Shown here in pieces: positions 35,229-43,829 of a stretch of 64,000 nt of DNA. The stretch spans positions 1 to 64,000 of the forward strand of contig JAHEDK010000009.1 of assembly GCA_024641245.1 (NCBI GenBank), read 5' to 3'. The stretch's first letter is position 1; each line of letters begins with the position of its first letter. The notes beneath the pieces were generated by a model, which did no database searches, was not told where the DNA came from, and saw only the letters and a list, made by a program, of their open reading frames with translations. The stretch is from Actinomycetes bacterium (GTDB taxonomy: Bacteria; Actinomycetota; Acidimicrobiia; Spongiisociales; JAHEDJ01). The translations under genes and the position numbers were made by a program.

Positions 35229-35279
35229 AGAGGTCCTGAGTTCGAGGTCCTGAGTTCTAGGTTCTGGGTTCTGGGTTTT
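35229..35279 (+). repeat. Convergent-junction repeat (AGGTTCT family), plus orientation
   Basis: AGGTCCTGAGTT, AGGTCCTGAGTT and AGGTTCTGGGTTCTGGGTTT occur in series between the FMN reductase stop and the TupA stop, oriented as a 3' tail of the plus-strand gene. A T5 run follows. Confidence 0.65.
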
Positions 35280-36056
35280 TCAGCCGGCCGGTTCGTAGAC
35301 GATGCGGCCGAATAGATTCCGATTCAGGCGTGTGACGGCCTCCGTACCATCCGGCGCCAACAGCCAATCGAGGAACTCCTCGCCCGCCCTCCGCTCAGGA
35401 GAAGCCGCAACCACGATGAGATGGTACGGATTGACGGGTATGCCGGTCACGTCCAGGGGTTGGAGAGTGAGCACATCCGAAGCAGCCAGGAACGCTCCGA
35501 GCTCGCTCAGGGTATAGGCACCTCGCTGATCGGCCACCTGCAAGGTCAATCCCATCCCCTGGCCCGTCTCGATGTACCAGGACTCCACACCCGGTTCGAT
35601 TCCGGCCGCCTCCCACAAATCGACTTCCATCTCATAGGTTCCGCTCCCATCTGCCCGGCTCACGAACGGACCGCCCTGCCCGGCAATTGCACGCAGCACC
35701 TCCGTGGCGGTGCCGGCCGGCACGCCATCCGGTGGACCGACGATCACGAAGGAGCTCGTCAGAACGAGCTCGTAGCGGGCGGCCAATTGCTCTGCAACGA
35801 AGGCCGCCTCCAGAGCCGGAGCGTGGGTGATCAGCACGTCGGCCCCGCCACGCCGCCCGAGCTCCAGCACCTGAGCCGTCGCCTCCCCGACAACACTCAG
35901 CGAGATGTCTGGATGGCCTGCCTCGAAGGTCGCCGCCAGTTCGTCGAGCAATCCGCTGTCAACGAGGGTCGTCCCGGCGGCAACGATCACTCGTGTTTGC
36001 GCAACTCCCGAACACGCCGCCAGAACCATCAGCAGCACCGCAGCGGCCCGTTTCAC
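35280..36056 (-). CDS. tupA: Tungstate-type ABC transporter substrate-binding protein (TupA-like)
   Basis: A 258-aa exported binding protein. The N-terminal signal ends in a lipobox-like VLAACSG, so it is probably a lipoprotein. The TupA/PBP motif AAGTTLVDSGLLDELAATFE, then SRADGSGTYEMEVDLWEAAG and YTLSELGAF, match tungstate-binding members. TupA proteins prefer tungstate over molybdate; the oxyanion is inferred from the family. It overlaps the ATPase gene by 4 nt. Tungsten or molybdenum enzymes are not in the window. Confidence 0.82.
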   Translation of the reverse strand: MKRAAAVLLMVLAACSGVAQTRVIVAAGTTLVDSGLLDELAATFEAGHPDISLSVVGEATAQVLELGRRGGADVLITHAPALEAAFVAEQLAARYELVLTSSFVIVGPPDGVPAGTATEVLRAIAGQGGPFVSRADGSGTYEMEVDLWEAAGIEPGVESWYIETGQGMGLTLQVADQRGAYTLSELGAFLAASDVLTLQPLDVTGIPVNPYHLIVVAASPERRAGEEFLDWLLAPDGTEAVTRLNRNLFGRIVYEPAG

Positions 36057-37051
36057 GTCGGATTCACTCGAACGGCCGCCGCCTTGACCGTCGCCGTGAC
36101 TCCTGCCCCCGGCTGCAACTGCAGCACCTCCTGCGAACCCGGCGTGACCAGCGCCACCACCCGGACGCCGGCGTCTATCACTATCTCGACGAGCCGGCCG
36201 AGTTGCCGTACCTCAGTCACCTGCCCCACCCATCGATTCCGAGCACTACCTGCAGCCCCATCACTACCACGGAACAACGTCACCGACTCGGCGCCGAACA
36301 CAGCTCGGCCCGGATTGCCGGCGGGCACATCCCCCAATCCCCAGATCGTGAGACCTCCCGCTCGCAGCGAGTTCAGCGGGCCTTCACCTTCAATGACTAC
36401 TCCGTCGATCACGTTGCCAATCCCAACCGCGGCGGCCACTTCATCGGAGAGCGGCAACGAGAAGACTTCGGCCACCGGGCCCTCTTGGAGCAAGTGACCG
36501 TTCACGACTACCGCCATTCGATCACCGAGGACGGCTGCTTCCTCGCGATCGTGGGTGACGATCACCGCGCCCCGCCCGCCGAGTCCATCGATGAGCACCG
36601 AAGCCACCTTCATTCGATCACGGGCATCCTGAGCCGACAGCGGCTCGTCCAATAGCACCCACGGCTCCGGCCGCGCCAGCGTTCGGGCAAGCGCCACCCG
36701 CTGCGCTTCTCCCCCGCTGAGCGAGGATGCTGCGTATATGAGCAGCTCTCCGACGCCGAGCCGGTCGGCGAGCTGTCGGGATCTGACTGCCTCTTCGGCC
36801 GAGAGACCGAGCCCCATATTGAAACCGGCGCTGCCGCGGAACAGATAGGGTCGCTGGGGCAGGTAGGCGGCCTCAAGCGCAGGACCCCCGGCGAGAGTCC
36901 CTGCCAGCAGTCGGAGCAATGTCGATTTTCCGGCGCCGTTCGGGCCGAAAACCACCAACCGCTCACCCGACCGCAGCTCGAGTCCATCGATGGACAACAC
37001 CGATCCGTCCGCAGGAAAGCGGAGATCCAGTCTTTCATTCATGGCGGCCAC
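36053..37051 (-). CDS. tupC: Tungstate/molybdate ABC transporter ATP-binding protein
   Basis: A 332-aa ATPase. Walker A is GPNGAGKST, the signature SSLSGGEAQRVALART, Walker B WVLLDEPLSAQDARDR and the switch VTHDREEA. The C-terminal MopB/TOBE-type oxyanion-sensing segment (about residues 240-330, VTEVRQLGRLVEIVIDAGVR) is usual in molybdate/tungstate importers. Start ambiguous between 37051 and ATG 37042 (MNERLDLR); it overlaps the permease by up to 17 nt. Confidence 0.85.
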   Translation of the reverse strand: MAAMNERLDLRFPADGSVLSIDGLELRSGERLVVFGPNGAGKSTLLRLLAGTLAGGPALEAAYLPQRPYLFRGSAGFNMGLGLSAEEAVRSRQLADRLGVGELLIYAASSLSGGEAQRVALARTLARPEPWVLLDEPLSAQDARDRMKVASVLIDGLGGRGAVIVTHDREEAAVLGDRMAVVVNGHLLQEGPVAEVFSLPLSDEVAAAVGIGNVIDGVVIEGEGPLNSLRAGGLTIWGLGDVPAGNPGRAVFGAESVTLFRGSDGAAGSARNRWVGQVTEVRQLGRLVEIVIDAGVRVVALVTPGSQEVLQLQPGAGVTATVKAAAVRVNPT

Positions 37052-37736
37052 TTCTCAGTTGCATCCAGGTGAGAAAACCGTTGACGGCCGCCGCCAGAAT
37101 GATCAGCAGCAGTCCGAGTGCCAGCGCATCACCGAAGTTCGCCTGGCGCGTTTCCTGCACAATGGCGGTCGTGAGCACCCGGGTTTCTCCGACGATGTTG
37201 CCGCCGACCACCAGCACCGCTCCCACCTCAGAGACCACTCTCCCGAAGGCGGCCGCCACCGCCGCGACGACTCCCGGCCAGACCTCGACCAGCATGACCC
37301 TGCCGCGCTCCCACCCGGAAAGTGCCAGTGCAGCCAACTGCTCTGAGGCCGCCGGAGGCAGCCCCTTGATTGCGCCGGCGGTGACGCCGGCCGCGATCGG
37401 GATGGCCAACATCGTCTGGGCGGCCACCATGGCGGCCGGGGTGAACAGTAATCCCAGTCCGCCGAGTGGCCCGGTGTCCCACAATACGAGGAGCAGCGCC
37501 AGACCGGCCAGCACCGGCGGGACTCCCATACCGATATTGACGGCCACGAGCCAGGCTGTTCGCACTCTCGTACGACGCAGCGCGACCCAGGTACCGAGGG
37601 GCACCCCGACTACAACGCCGAAGACCGTCGCCAGCAGCGAGACGACCAGTGTGAGGCCCAGAACCTGCCGGAGCTCACTCCCGAACCCGAACAGTGCTTC
37701 CAGCGCGTCGCCGAGGACCTCAACGAGGAAGTCCAT
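37035..37736 (-). CDS. tupB: Tungstate ABC transporter permease (TupB-like)
   Basis: A 233-aa membrane protein with about five helices and the binding-protein-dependent transport EAA-like loop (QLAALALSGWERGRVMLVEV). Features such as LGTWVALRRTRVRTAWLVAV, GLLFTPAAMVAAQTMLAIP, VVSEVGAVLVVGGNIVGETR match TupB/WtpB permeases. First of three overlapping genes (permease, ATPase, binding protein) on the minus strand; a 45-aa membrane peptide gene lies 9 bp upstream. Confidence 0.85.
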   Translation of the reverse strand: MDFLVEVLGDALEALFGFGSELRQVLGLTLVVSLLATVFGVVVGVPLGTWVALRRTRVRTAWLVAVNIGMGVPPVLAGLALLLVLWDTGPLGGLGLLFTPAAMVAAQTMLAIPIAAGVTAGAIKGLPPAASEQLAALALSGWERGRVMLVEVWPGVVAAVAAAFGRVVSEVGAVLVVGGNIVGETRVLTTAIVQETRQANFGDALALGLLLIILAAAVNGFLTWMQLRSGRHE

Positions 37737-37745
37737 GAGACCCGA

Positions 37746-37883
37746 TCAGGACTGGAAGTAGTAGAACCAGGCGGCGACTCCGATGATCCCGGCGTAGATC
37801 GCCAGCTTGAACAGCTTCTTGAAGATCCACCACCCGACCAGGGCGGCGGCGGCGATACCGATGTACAGGGAGAGGTTTTCCAT
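37746..37883 (-). CDS. 45-aa membrane peptide upstream of tupB
   Basis: A 45-aa reading frame beginning MENLSLYIGIAAAALVGWWI and ending with aromatic residues WFYYFQS. It contains one long or two short hydrophobic segments separated by FKKLFK. No clear ribosome site is visible. It ends 9 bp before tupB and starts 35 bp from a palindrome, so it may be the first gene of the transporter operon and a transporter accessory subunit. The encoded amino-acid pattern is strongly membrane-like, which supports it being real. Confidence 0.5.
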   Translation of the reverse strand: MENLSLYIGIAAAALVGWWIFKKLFKLAIYAGIIGVAAWFYYFQS

Positions 37884-37917
37884 GCCGGGGAGGATAGTCA
37901 AGCGCGCAGTCAGCAGG

Positions 37918-37942
37918 TGCAATGAGCGAAACGCTCATTGCA
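37918..37942. promoter_or_regulatory. Palindrome upstream of the tup operon
   Basis: TGCAATGAGCG and CGCTCATTGCA form 11-bp perfect arms around AAA. It is 35 bp upstream of the 45-aa gene and 67 bp downstream of the HAD gene's stop, so it could be an operator or a terminator without a T tract. Confidence 0.45.
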
Positions 37943-38009
37943 TGTTCAATGTTCTGTCCCGGTTTCCGGCCCGTCCGCCACCACCTATCTTGATGCCGAT
38001 TGCGGCCGG

Positions 38010-38639
38010 TTACGCCAGCACGGCCGGGGTCAGGCGGGGGACGATGACGTCCGCCTGAGCCAGTTGTTCCGGCGAGTAGGAACCGCGCAGCACCGCCACC
38101 ACGCGCATCCCTGCGGCTTTGCCCGCCGCCACTCCCGCCGGGGCGTCCTCGACGGCCACGCACTCGGCCGGATCGACGCCCAGCCCCTCGGCGGCGGCCA
38201 GATAGATGTCGGGCGCCGGCTTGCCGTTGGCCACTTCATCGCCGGCGACCACTACGTCAAAGAAGCGTCTGAGACCGGTCGATCCCAATGACAAGTCGAG
38301 GCGCTCCCGCGGGCTACTGGAAGCAACTGCCATGGCTCGCCCCCGCTCGTGCAGCACCTCGAGCGTATCCGCGGAGTCCTCAAAGGCCTCGAGGTACTGC
38401 TCAAAGAGCGCACGCACCCGATCTGCGAGCAGCGGCCAGAATTCTTCATATGGCGGTAGCTCGGCACGATCGGCGAAATGGTCAAAAGCGTCCCTCTCGG
38501 TGCGCCCCGAGAGATCGGCCACCTCCTGGTCGGAGATCTCAACGCCGTGCGGTCGGAGCGCCTCTCTCCACGCAGACCAGGCCAGATCCTCGGAGTCGAC
38601 CAGAACGCCGTCGCAGTCGAAGATGACGGGACGGCTCAT
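38010..38639 (-). CDS. HAD-superfamily phosphatase/phosphoglucomutase-like
   Basis: A 209-aa HAD hydrolase of the beta-phosphoglucomutase/GPH type. Motif I is VIFDCDGVLVDSE with the Asp nucleophile and acid/base Asp, a helical cap follows, motif II is AVASSSPR, motif III lysine in ANGKPAPDIY and motif IV VAVEDAPAGV. Substrate unknown. The start ATG 38639 overlaps the gatB stop by 4 nt, so it is the fourth gene of the gat string. Confidence 0.88.
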   Translation of the reverse strand: MSRPVIFDCDGVLVDSEDLAWSAWREALRPHGVEISDQEVADLSGRTERDAFDHFADRAELPPYEEFWPLLADRVRALFEQYLEAFEDSADTLEVLHERGRAMAVASSSPRERLDLSLGSTGLRRFFDVVVAGDEVANGKPAPDIYLAAAEGLGVDPAECVAVEDAPAGVAAGKAAGMRVVAVLRGSYSPEQLAQADVIVPRLTPAVLA

Positions 38640-40084
38640 TGCGACGCTCTGTCGCGCAGGATCTCATTGACGACCTTTGGATCCGCTTTCCCGGAGGTAG
38701 CGCGCATCACCTGCCCGACCAGGTAGCCGAAGGGCTTCATATCGCCGGAGCGCAAGGTCTCGAGGGCTTCGGGGTTGGAGGCCAGCACGGCATCCACGGC
38801 AGTTTCGATGGCGCTCGTATCCGAAATCTGGATGAGATCCCGGGCGGCCGCGACTTCGCCTGGTGAGCCCTCATGATCGATAACGCCCGTCAGCACCTCT
38901 TTGGCAGCCGTGGCCGAAAGCTTCCCGTCGGCCAGCATGCCGGTCATCTCGGCGAGATAGGCGGCGGTCAACCCCGTCTGGTCGATCGAGGTGTTATTCC
39001 GGCGCAGATAGGCGGTGGTCTCGCCGCTGAGCCAGTTGGCGGTCTGCTTGGGATCGGCTCCCAGTCCGACCGCTTCCTCGAACAGAACGGCCACGTCTGC
39101 TTCGCCGGCCACCAGCACGGACGCTGCGTGGGCTTCAAGCCCGAGCTCGATGTATCGCCAACGGCGCTGGTGGGGAAGCTCAGGCAACATCGAGCGGATC
39201 TGTTCGCGCCACTCGTCTGAGACCACGATCGGCACCAGATCGGGCTCGGGGAAGTAGCGGTAGTCCGACGAGCCTTCCTTCGACCGCATTGCCCGCGTGA
39301 CACCGGCTTCTTCGTCCCAGTGCCGCGTCTCTTGCTCGATGCGCTGCCCGGCTTCGATGGCCTCCGTCTGCCTGATGATCTCGAAATCCAGGGCTCGTTC
39401 CAGCGAACGGAACGAGTTCATGTTCTTGACCTCGACCTTGGCACCAAGTTTGGTGTCACCTTCCGGCCGTATCGACACATTGGCGTCGAAACGCATCGAT
39501 CCCTCTTCGAGTCTGGCGTCCGAAACTCCAAGGCTCAGCACCACATCTCGCAACTGCTGGGCATATGCGCGTGCGTGAGCAGGGCTGAAGATGTCCGGTT
39601 CACTGACGATTTCAATGAGCGGCACACCGGCTCGATTGAAATCGAGGAGCGTTGCCTCAGCCGAATGGATCCGGCCGCCTCCGCCCATGTGGATGCTCTT
39701 ACCGGTGTCTTCTTCCTGATGAACCCGGTTTATCGCCACTCTGACGGTCTCGCCATCGATTTCGACGTCAAGATGCCCACCAGAGCAAACCGGGATGTCG
39801 TATTGCGAGATCTGGTAGTTCTTCGGAAGATCGGCGTAGAAGTAGTTCTTGCGATGAAAAATGCTCTCCCGGGTGATGGTGCAGTTCAACGCGAGCCCGA
39901 TTTGCACGATCCACTCGATCGCCTGTTCGTTGGGAACGGGTAGCGCTCCCGGCAACGCCAGGCAGACCGGGCAAATGTTGGTGTTCGGAGCTGCTCCGAA
40001 ATCGACGCGACACCCGCAGAACATCTTCGAATCGGTCAGCAATTCGACGTGCACCTCGATGCCGATCACCGGTTCCCAACTCAT
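38636..40084 (-). CDS. gatB: Aspartyl/glutamyl-tRNA amidotransferase subunit B
   Basis: A 482-aa tRNA-binding and kinase subunit of GatCAB, which amidates Glu-tRNA-Gln or Asp-tRNA-Asn. N-terminal WEPVIGIEVHVELLTDSKMF, zinc-site cysteines (FCGCRVDF ... CPVCLALPG), NRAGVPLIEIVSEPD and RFDANVSIRP are present, with the YqeY-like C-terminal domain (about 330-480). ATG 40084 overlaps the gatA stop (ATGA). Confidence 0.95.
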   Translation of the reverse strand: MSWEPVIGIEVHVELLTDSKMFCGCRVDFGAAPNTNICPVCLALPGALPVPNEQAIEWIVQIGLALNCTITRESIFHRKNYFYADLPKNYQISQYDIPVCSGGHLDVEIDGETVRVAINRVHQEEDTGKSIHMGGGGRIHSAEATLLDFNRAGVPLIEIVSEPDIFSPAHARAYAQQLRDVVLSLGVSDARLEEGSMRFDANVSIRPEGDTKLGAKVEVKNMNSFRSLERALDFEIIRQTEAIEAGQRIEQETRHWDEEAGVTRAMRSKEGSSDYRYFPEPDLVPIVVSDEWREQIRSMLPELPHQRRWRYIELGLEAHAASVLVAGEADVAVLFEEAVGLGADPKQTANWLSGETTAYLRRNNTSIDQTGLTAAYLAEMTGMLADGKLSATAAKEVLTGVIDHEGSPGEVAAARDLIQISDTSAIETAVDAVLASNPEALETLRSGDMKPFGYLVGQVMRATSGKADPKVVNEILRDRASQ

Positions 40085-41544
40085 GACCACTCCTCCAGCA
40101 GCGGAGGCCGCGCTTCGAACGCCACCGCCTGCTCGACGGCCCTGGCCACCCGGAACAGGACGGCCTCTCCCAGCGCCGGGGCCATGATCTGGAACCCGAC
40201 CGGGAGACTATGGCGATCGAGCCCGACCGGGACCGAAATCGCCGGGTGCCCGGTGAGGTTGGACGGGATCGTGCAGATATCCGACAGGTACATGGAGAGG
40301 GGATCTTGAGTCTTGGATCCGATCTCGAAGGCGGTAGTAGGGGCGGTGGCTGAGACCAGCACATCGACCTGACGGTAGGCCTCCTCGAATTCCCGGATGA
40401 CCACGGTCCTCACCTTCTGAGCCTGACCGTAGAAGGCGTCGTAATAGCCGGCGGACAGGGCATAGGTGCCCAGCAGGATCCGGCGGGTCACCTCGGGACC
40501 AAACCCATCTGCACGCGTCGCCGTCATCATCTCCTCGACCGTTTCCCCATCGCGTCGCAACCCGTAGCGAACGCCGTCGAATCTGGCGAGATTGGCCGAG
40601 CACTCGGCCGGAGCGATCAGGTAGTAGGCGCTGAGCGACACATCCACCGATGGAATCGAGACCTCTACCACCTCTGCACCGGCGTCGCTGAGCAGATCGA
40701 CCGTGCGACGGACCGCCGCCTCCACGTCGGGTTCGAAACCTTCGCCGGTCAGTTCGCGTACGACGCCGATCTTGAGACCTCGAACGCCGGACTCGAACCC
40801 ATCACGAAAGCCGGGACGGTCGCCCCGATAGGAGGTGGCGTCTAGCGGATCGTGGCCCGCCACTGCTTCGAGTGCGGTAACTGAATCTTCAACCGTGCGG
40901 GTAATCGGCCCGATCTGGTCGAGCGACGAAGCGAACGCAATCAGCCCGTAGCGACTCACCAATCCGTATGTGGGCTTCATCCCCACCACCCCGCACAGTG
41001 CGGCCGGCTGCCGTATGGAACCACCAGTATCGGAGCCGAACCCGACCACAGCGGACCCGGCGGCCACGGCTATGGCAGAACCACCGGAAGAACCGCCGGG
41101 AACCCGATCGGTGTTCCACGGGTTGCGACTCGGCCCGAATGCCGAGTTCTCGGTAGAAGAACCCATCGCAAACTCGTCCAAATTGGTCTTGCCGACAATC
41201 ACCACTCCCTGATCTTTGAGGCGGGCAACAGCAGTCCCGTCGTAGGGCGGCACCCACCCGGCCAAGATCTGGGAAGCGGCCGTCGTAGCGATGCCTTGGG
41301 TGACCAGATTGTCCTTGAGCGCCACCGGAATGCCCTGGAATGCACCGGCGTCGCGGCCGGAGGCAAAAGCTGTGTCGGCGGCCTCGGCGGAGGAGCGGGC
41401 GCCGTCGTGGGCCAGGGTGAGGAAGGCGTGCAGTTCGGCTTCGGATTTTGCAGCCCGATCGAGCGCGGCGTCGGTCAACTCACGAGAAGACACGGATCCG
41501 TCGCGAAGGGCGGTCGCCGCCTCTGAGAGTGTGTAGTCGCTCAC
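40081..41544 (-). CDS. gatA: Aspartyl/glutamyl-tRNA amidotransferase subunit A
   Basis: A 487-aa amidase-signature enzyme that releases ammonia from glutamine. The catalytic Lys is in PVALKDNLVT, the Gly/Ser-rich motif VPGGSSGGSAIAVA, cis-Ser and nucleophile in GFGSDTGGSIRQPAALCG. It overlaps gatC by 4 nt and gatB by 4 nt. Confidence 0.95.
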   Translation of the reverse strand: MSDYTLSEAATALRDGSVSSRELTDAALDRAAKSEAELHAFLTLAHDGARSSAEAADTAFASGRDAGAFQGIPVALKDNLVTQGIATTAASQILAGWVPPYDGTAVARLKDQGVVIVGKTNLDEFAMGSSTENSAFGPSRNPWNTDRVPGGSSGGSAIAVAAGSAVVGFGSDTGGSIRQPAALCGVVGMKPTYGLVSRYGLIAFASSLDQIGPITRTVEDSVTALEAVAGHDPLDATSYRGDRPGFRDGFESGVRGLKIGVVRELTGEGFEPDVEAAVRRTVDLLSDAGAEVVEVSIPSVDVSLSAYYLIAPAECSANLARFDGVRYGLRRDGETVEEMMTATRADGFGPEVTRRILLGTYALSAGYYDAFYGQAQKVRTVVIREFEEAYRQVDVLVSATAPTTAFEIGSKTQDPLSMYLSDICTIPSNLTGHPAISVPVGLDRHSLPVGFQIMAPALGEAVLFRVARAVEQAVAFEARPPLLEEWS

Positions 41545-41831
41545 GGCGACTCCAGATGAGGCGGAACCCGGAAGTAGCCATCCTCATGTTCGGGAGCTTG
41601 TGCCAGCACTTCGTCCCGATCGAGCGGCGGACGGATCTCGTCGGGCCGGAAGGCGTTCACCATTGGAAGTGGGTGAGCGGTGGGTTCGACACCGTCGGTG
41701 TCGAACTGCTGAACGCGAGCAGCATGATCGAGGATCACACCTAGCTGCGTCGCATAGTGGGAGAGCTCCTCGTCGCTCAGCCCCAGCCGGGCGAGCCGCG
41801 CAACATGGGCAATATCAATGTCGATGGGCAT
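41541..41831 (-). CDS. gatC: Aspartyl/glutamyl-tRNA amidotransferase subunit C
   Basis: A 96-aa linker subunit wrapping GatA and GatB: IDIAHVARLARLGLSDEELS at the N terminus and PLPMVNAFRPDEIRPPLDRD at the C terminus match GatC. The start is set at ATG 41831 (MPIDIDIA); the frame remains open upstream without homology. First gene of gatC-gatA-gatB-HAD, divergent from the GH57 gene. Confidence 0.93.
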   Translation of the reverse strand: MPIDIDIAHVARLARLGLSDEELSHYATQLGVILDHAARVQQFDTDGVEPTAHPLPMVNAFRPDEIRPPLDRDEVLAQAPEHEDGYFRVPPHLESP

Positions 41832-41957
41832 CCCGGTGAGTTTAGGGGTTGTGACGCGACACCTCTCTCCGCCCTCCGTCCGCGCCTCGAGTCCTGCCGG
41901 CAGGTCGTACCCCCGCCATTGCCCGGCTAGCGTGAATAGCGAAGGAGGAGCGACGAC

Positions 41958-43829
41958 GTGCAGCTGATATTCGCCGTGCATTGCCACCAGCCGTTCGGGC
42001 AACTCGAGACGGTCCTGGATCAGGCCGTCCAGCGCGCCTACCTACCGTTTCTATCTGTTCTCGAACGCCATCCGGAAGTGGCGGTGAACGTCCACTATTC
42101 AGGACCGCTCCTGGAGCAGCTCGACGACCGGAACCCGCGGCTCCTCGAAGCGCTGGCCGGGTTTGGCCGCCAGATCGAATGGATGGGCGGGGCCATGTAC
42201 GAACCCATCCTGCCGGCGATCCATCCGCGCGACCGGATCGAGCACTTGAAGCGGATGCGGGCGACCATCAACGAGCGCTTCGCCCAGGACCCGGTCACCG
42301 CCTGGATCCCTGAGCGCGTGTGGGAACCCTCGCTCGTCGATTCCCTCGTTGAAGCGGGATACACGGCCGTCCCACTCGACGACGTCCATTTCGAGCGAGC
42401 GGGCCTCGAACATCTCGATCGCCCATATCTCGTCCACCACCTCGATCAGCTCATCACGGCGTATCCCATCTCCGTGGACCTCCGTTACGCAGCGCCGCGG
42501 GAAGACCCGGTCGTGTTGATCGAGAGCCTCCGCCACCTCCACGAGCACGATCCAACGGCGATCGCCGTGCTGGCCGATGACGGCGAGAAGTACGGCCTGT
42601 GGCCCGGAACTCACTCGCAGGTTTACGGCACCGACGGGTGGCTCGACCGGTTCTTCGCCGCCGCCGAGGCGGCAGATTGGGTGGAGCTGACGACCTTCGA
42701 GCAACACCTGTCCGATCACCCTGCCTCCGAGCGGACTTCACTTCCGCCGGGCTCGTATCAGGAAATGACCGAGTGGTCGGATGGGAGGTGGGAGCACTTC
42801 CTCGATCGCTATCCGGAAGCCGATGCCCTCTACCGCAAGATGCTCAACGCGTCGAATCGGGCCGCCGAAAGCAAGGCTCCGGCCGCCGCCCTCACCGAGG
42901 TGCTGCGGGGACAGGGCAACGATGCCTACTGGCACGGGGCGTTCGGTGGGCTGTACCTGCCGCACCTCCGCGCCGAAACCCACCGGCGACTACTTGCCGC
43001 CAGGATGGCGGTGGACGAAGCCGGGCGATCTGGGCGCTCCTGGGTGAAGGTCCACCGATTCGACTGGGATGCAGACGGGCGCGACGAAATCCACGTTGAG
43101 CTCCCCGACCAATCCTGGGTCCTCGACCTCGATGACGGCGCCTTCGCCTACTTCGACGACAAGCCCTCACAGTGGATGGTGCCGGACGTGGTCGCCGCCC
43201 ACGTGGAGGACTATCACACGGACGAGACACCGTCACGGGTTCATCGCTGGTTGGCGACGCGCACACTCCCGATCGCCTCGACTCCCGGGTCGCTGGAAGC
43301 GATCGGGCCCGACGTCGTTACTGCGGGTCCGTTCGAAGTTGATGAGGTGGATGCCGGGCGAGGATCGGTGACGTTGACATCGACGTCTCACGGGGGACGG
43401 GTGCGACGTGTACTACACGCCGAGAACCGCACGTTTGAAATCAGCTATGAGATCGATGATCTCCCAGATTGCCGCTTCGGACCCGAGTTCCCGGTCGGCG
43501 TATGGCGGGGCGCCAGTTCGTTGCGGGTTGACGGCGGGCCATGGCAAGCCGTCGATATGCCGCTGGCCCTGACCGGACACCGCTTCAGATTTCGCCACGA
43601 GGGCAGGAGGAAAGAGATCTTGATCGCACTGCGACAGCCCGGCGAACTATATGTGTTGCCGCTGACGACCCCCAACCGCAACGAGTCGGGCCGGGAGGAG
43701 ATCCAGCAGGGCATACTTCTCTGGCCCCACTGGGTGCGTCCAACCGGCGGAACCCACCGCCTGACCGTGGAGGTGCTCGACGTGGCAGACGAGCCGGCCC
43801 CGGCCGAGGCAGAGGTGGATTCACAGTGA
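41958..43829 (+). CDS. Glycoside hydrolase family 57 protein (4-alpha-glucanotransferase/amylase type)
   Basis: A 623-aa GH57 enzyme. The N-terminal motif LIFAVHCHQPFGQL contains the family HxHQP signature; EWMGGAMYEPILPAI and TAWIPERVWEPSLV follow (catalytic Glu likely in the ERVWEP region), with VLADDGEKYGLWPG (Asp motif). The C-terminal half (about 320-620) has the DUF1925/1926 beta-rich modules common in glucanotransferases. Acts on alpha-glucan; exact activity unclear. GTG 41958 start has GGAGGAG 8 nt upstream. The glgA start overlaps its stop. Confidence 0.88.
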   Translation: MQLIFAVHCHQPFGQLETVLDQAVQRAYLPFLSVLERHPEVAVNVHYSGPLLEQLDDRNPRLLEALAGFGRQIEWMGGAMYEPILPAIHPRDRIEHLKRMRATINERFAQDPVTAWIPERVWEPSLVDSLVEAGYTAVPLDDVHFERAGLEHLDRPYLVHHLDQLITAYPISVDLRYAAPREDPVVLIESLRHLHEHDPTAIAVLADDGEKYGLWPGTHSQVYGTDGWLDRFFAAAEAADWVELTTFEQHLSDHPASERTSLPPGSYQEMTEWSDGRWEHFLDRYPEADALYRKMLNASNRAAESKAPAAALTEVLRGQGNDAYWHGAFGGLYLPHLRAETHRRLLAARMAVDEAGRSGRSWVKVHRFDWDADGRDEIHVELPDQSWVLDLDDGAFAYFDDKPSQWMVPDVVAAHVEDYHTDETPSRVHRWLATRTLPIASTPGSLEAIGPDVVTAGPFEVDEVDAGRGSVTLTSTSHGGRVRRVLHAENRTFEISYEIDDLPDCRFGPEFPVGVWRGASSLRVDGGPWQAVDMPLALTGHRFRFRHEGRRKEILIALRQPGELYVLPLTTPNRNESGREEIQQGILLWPHWVRPTGGTHRLTVEVLDVADEPAPAEAEVDSQ

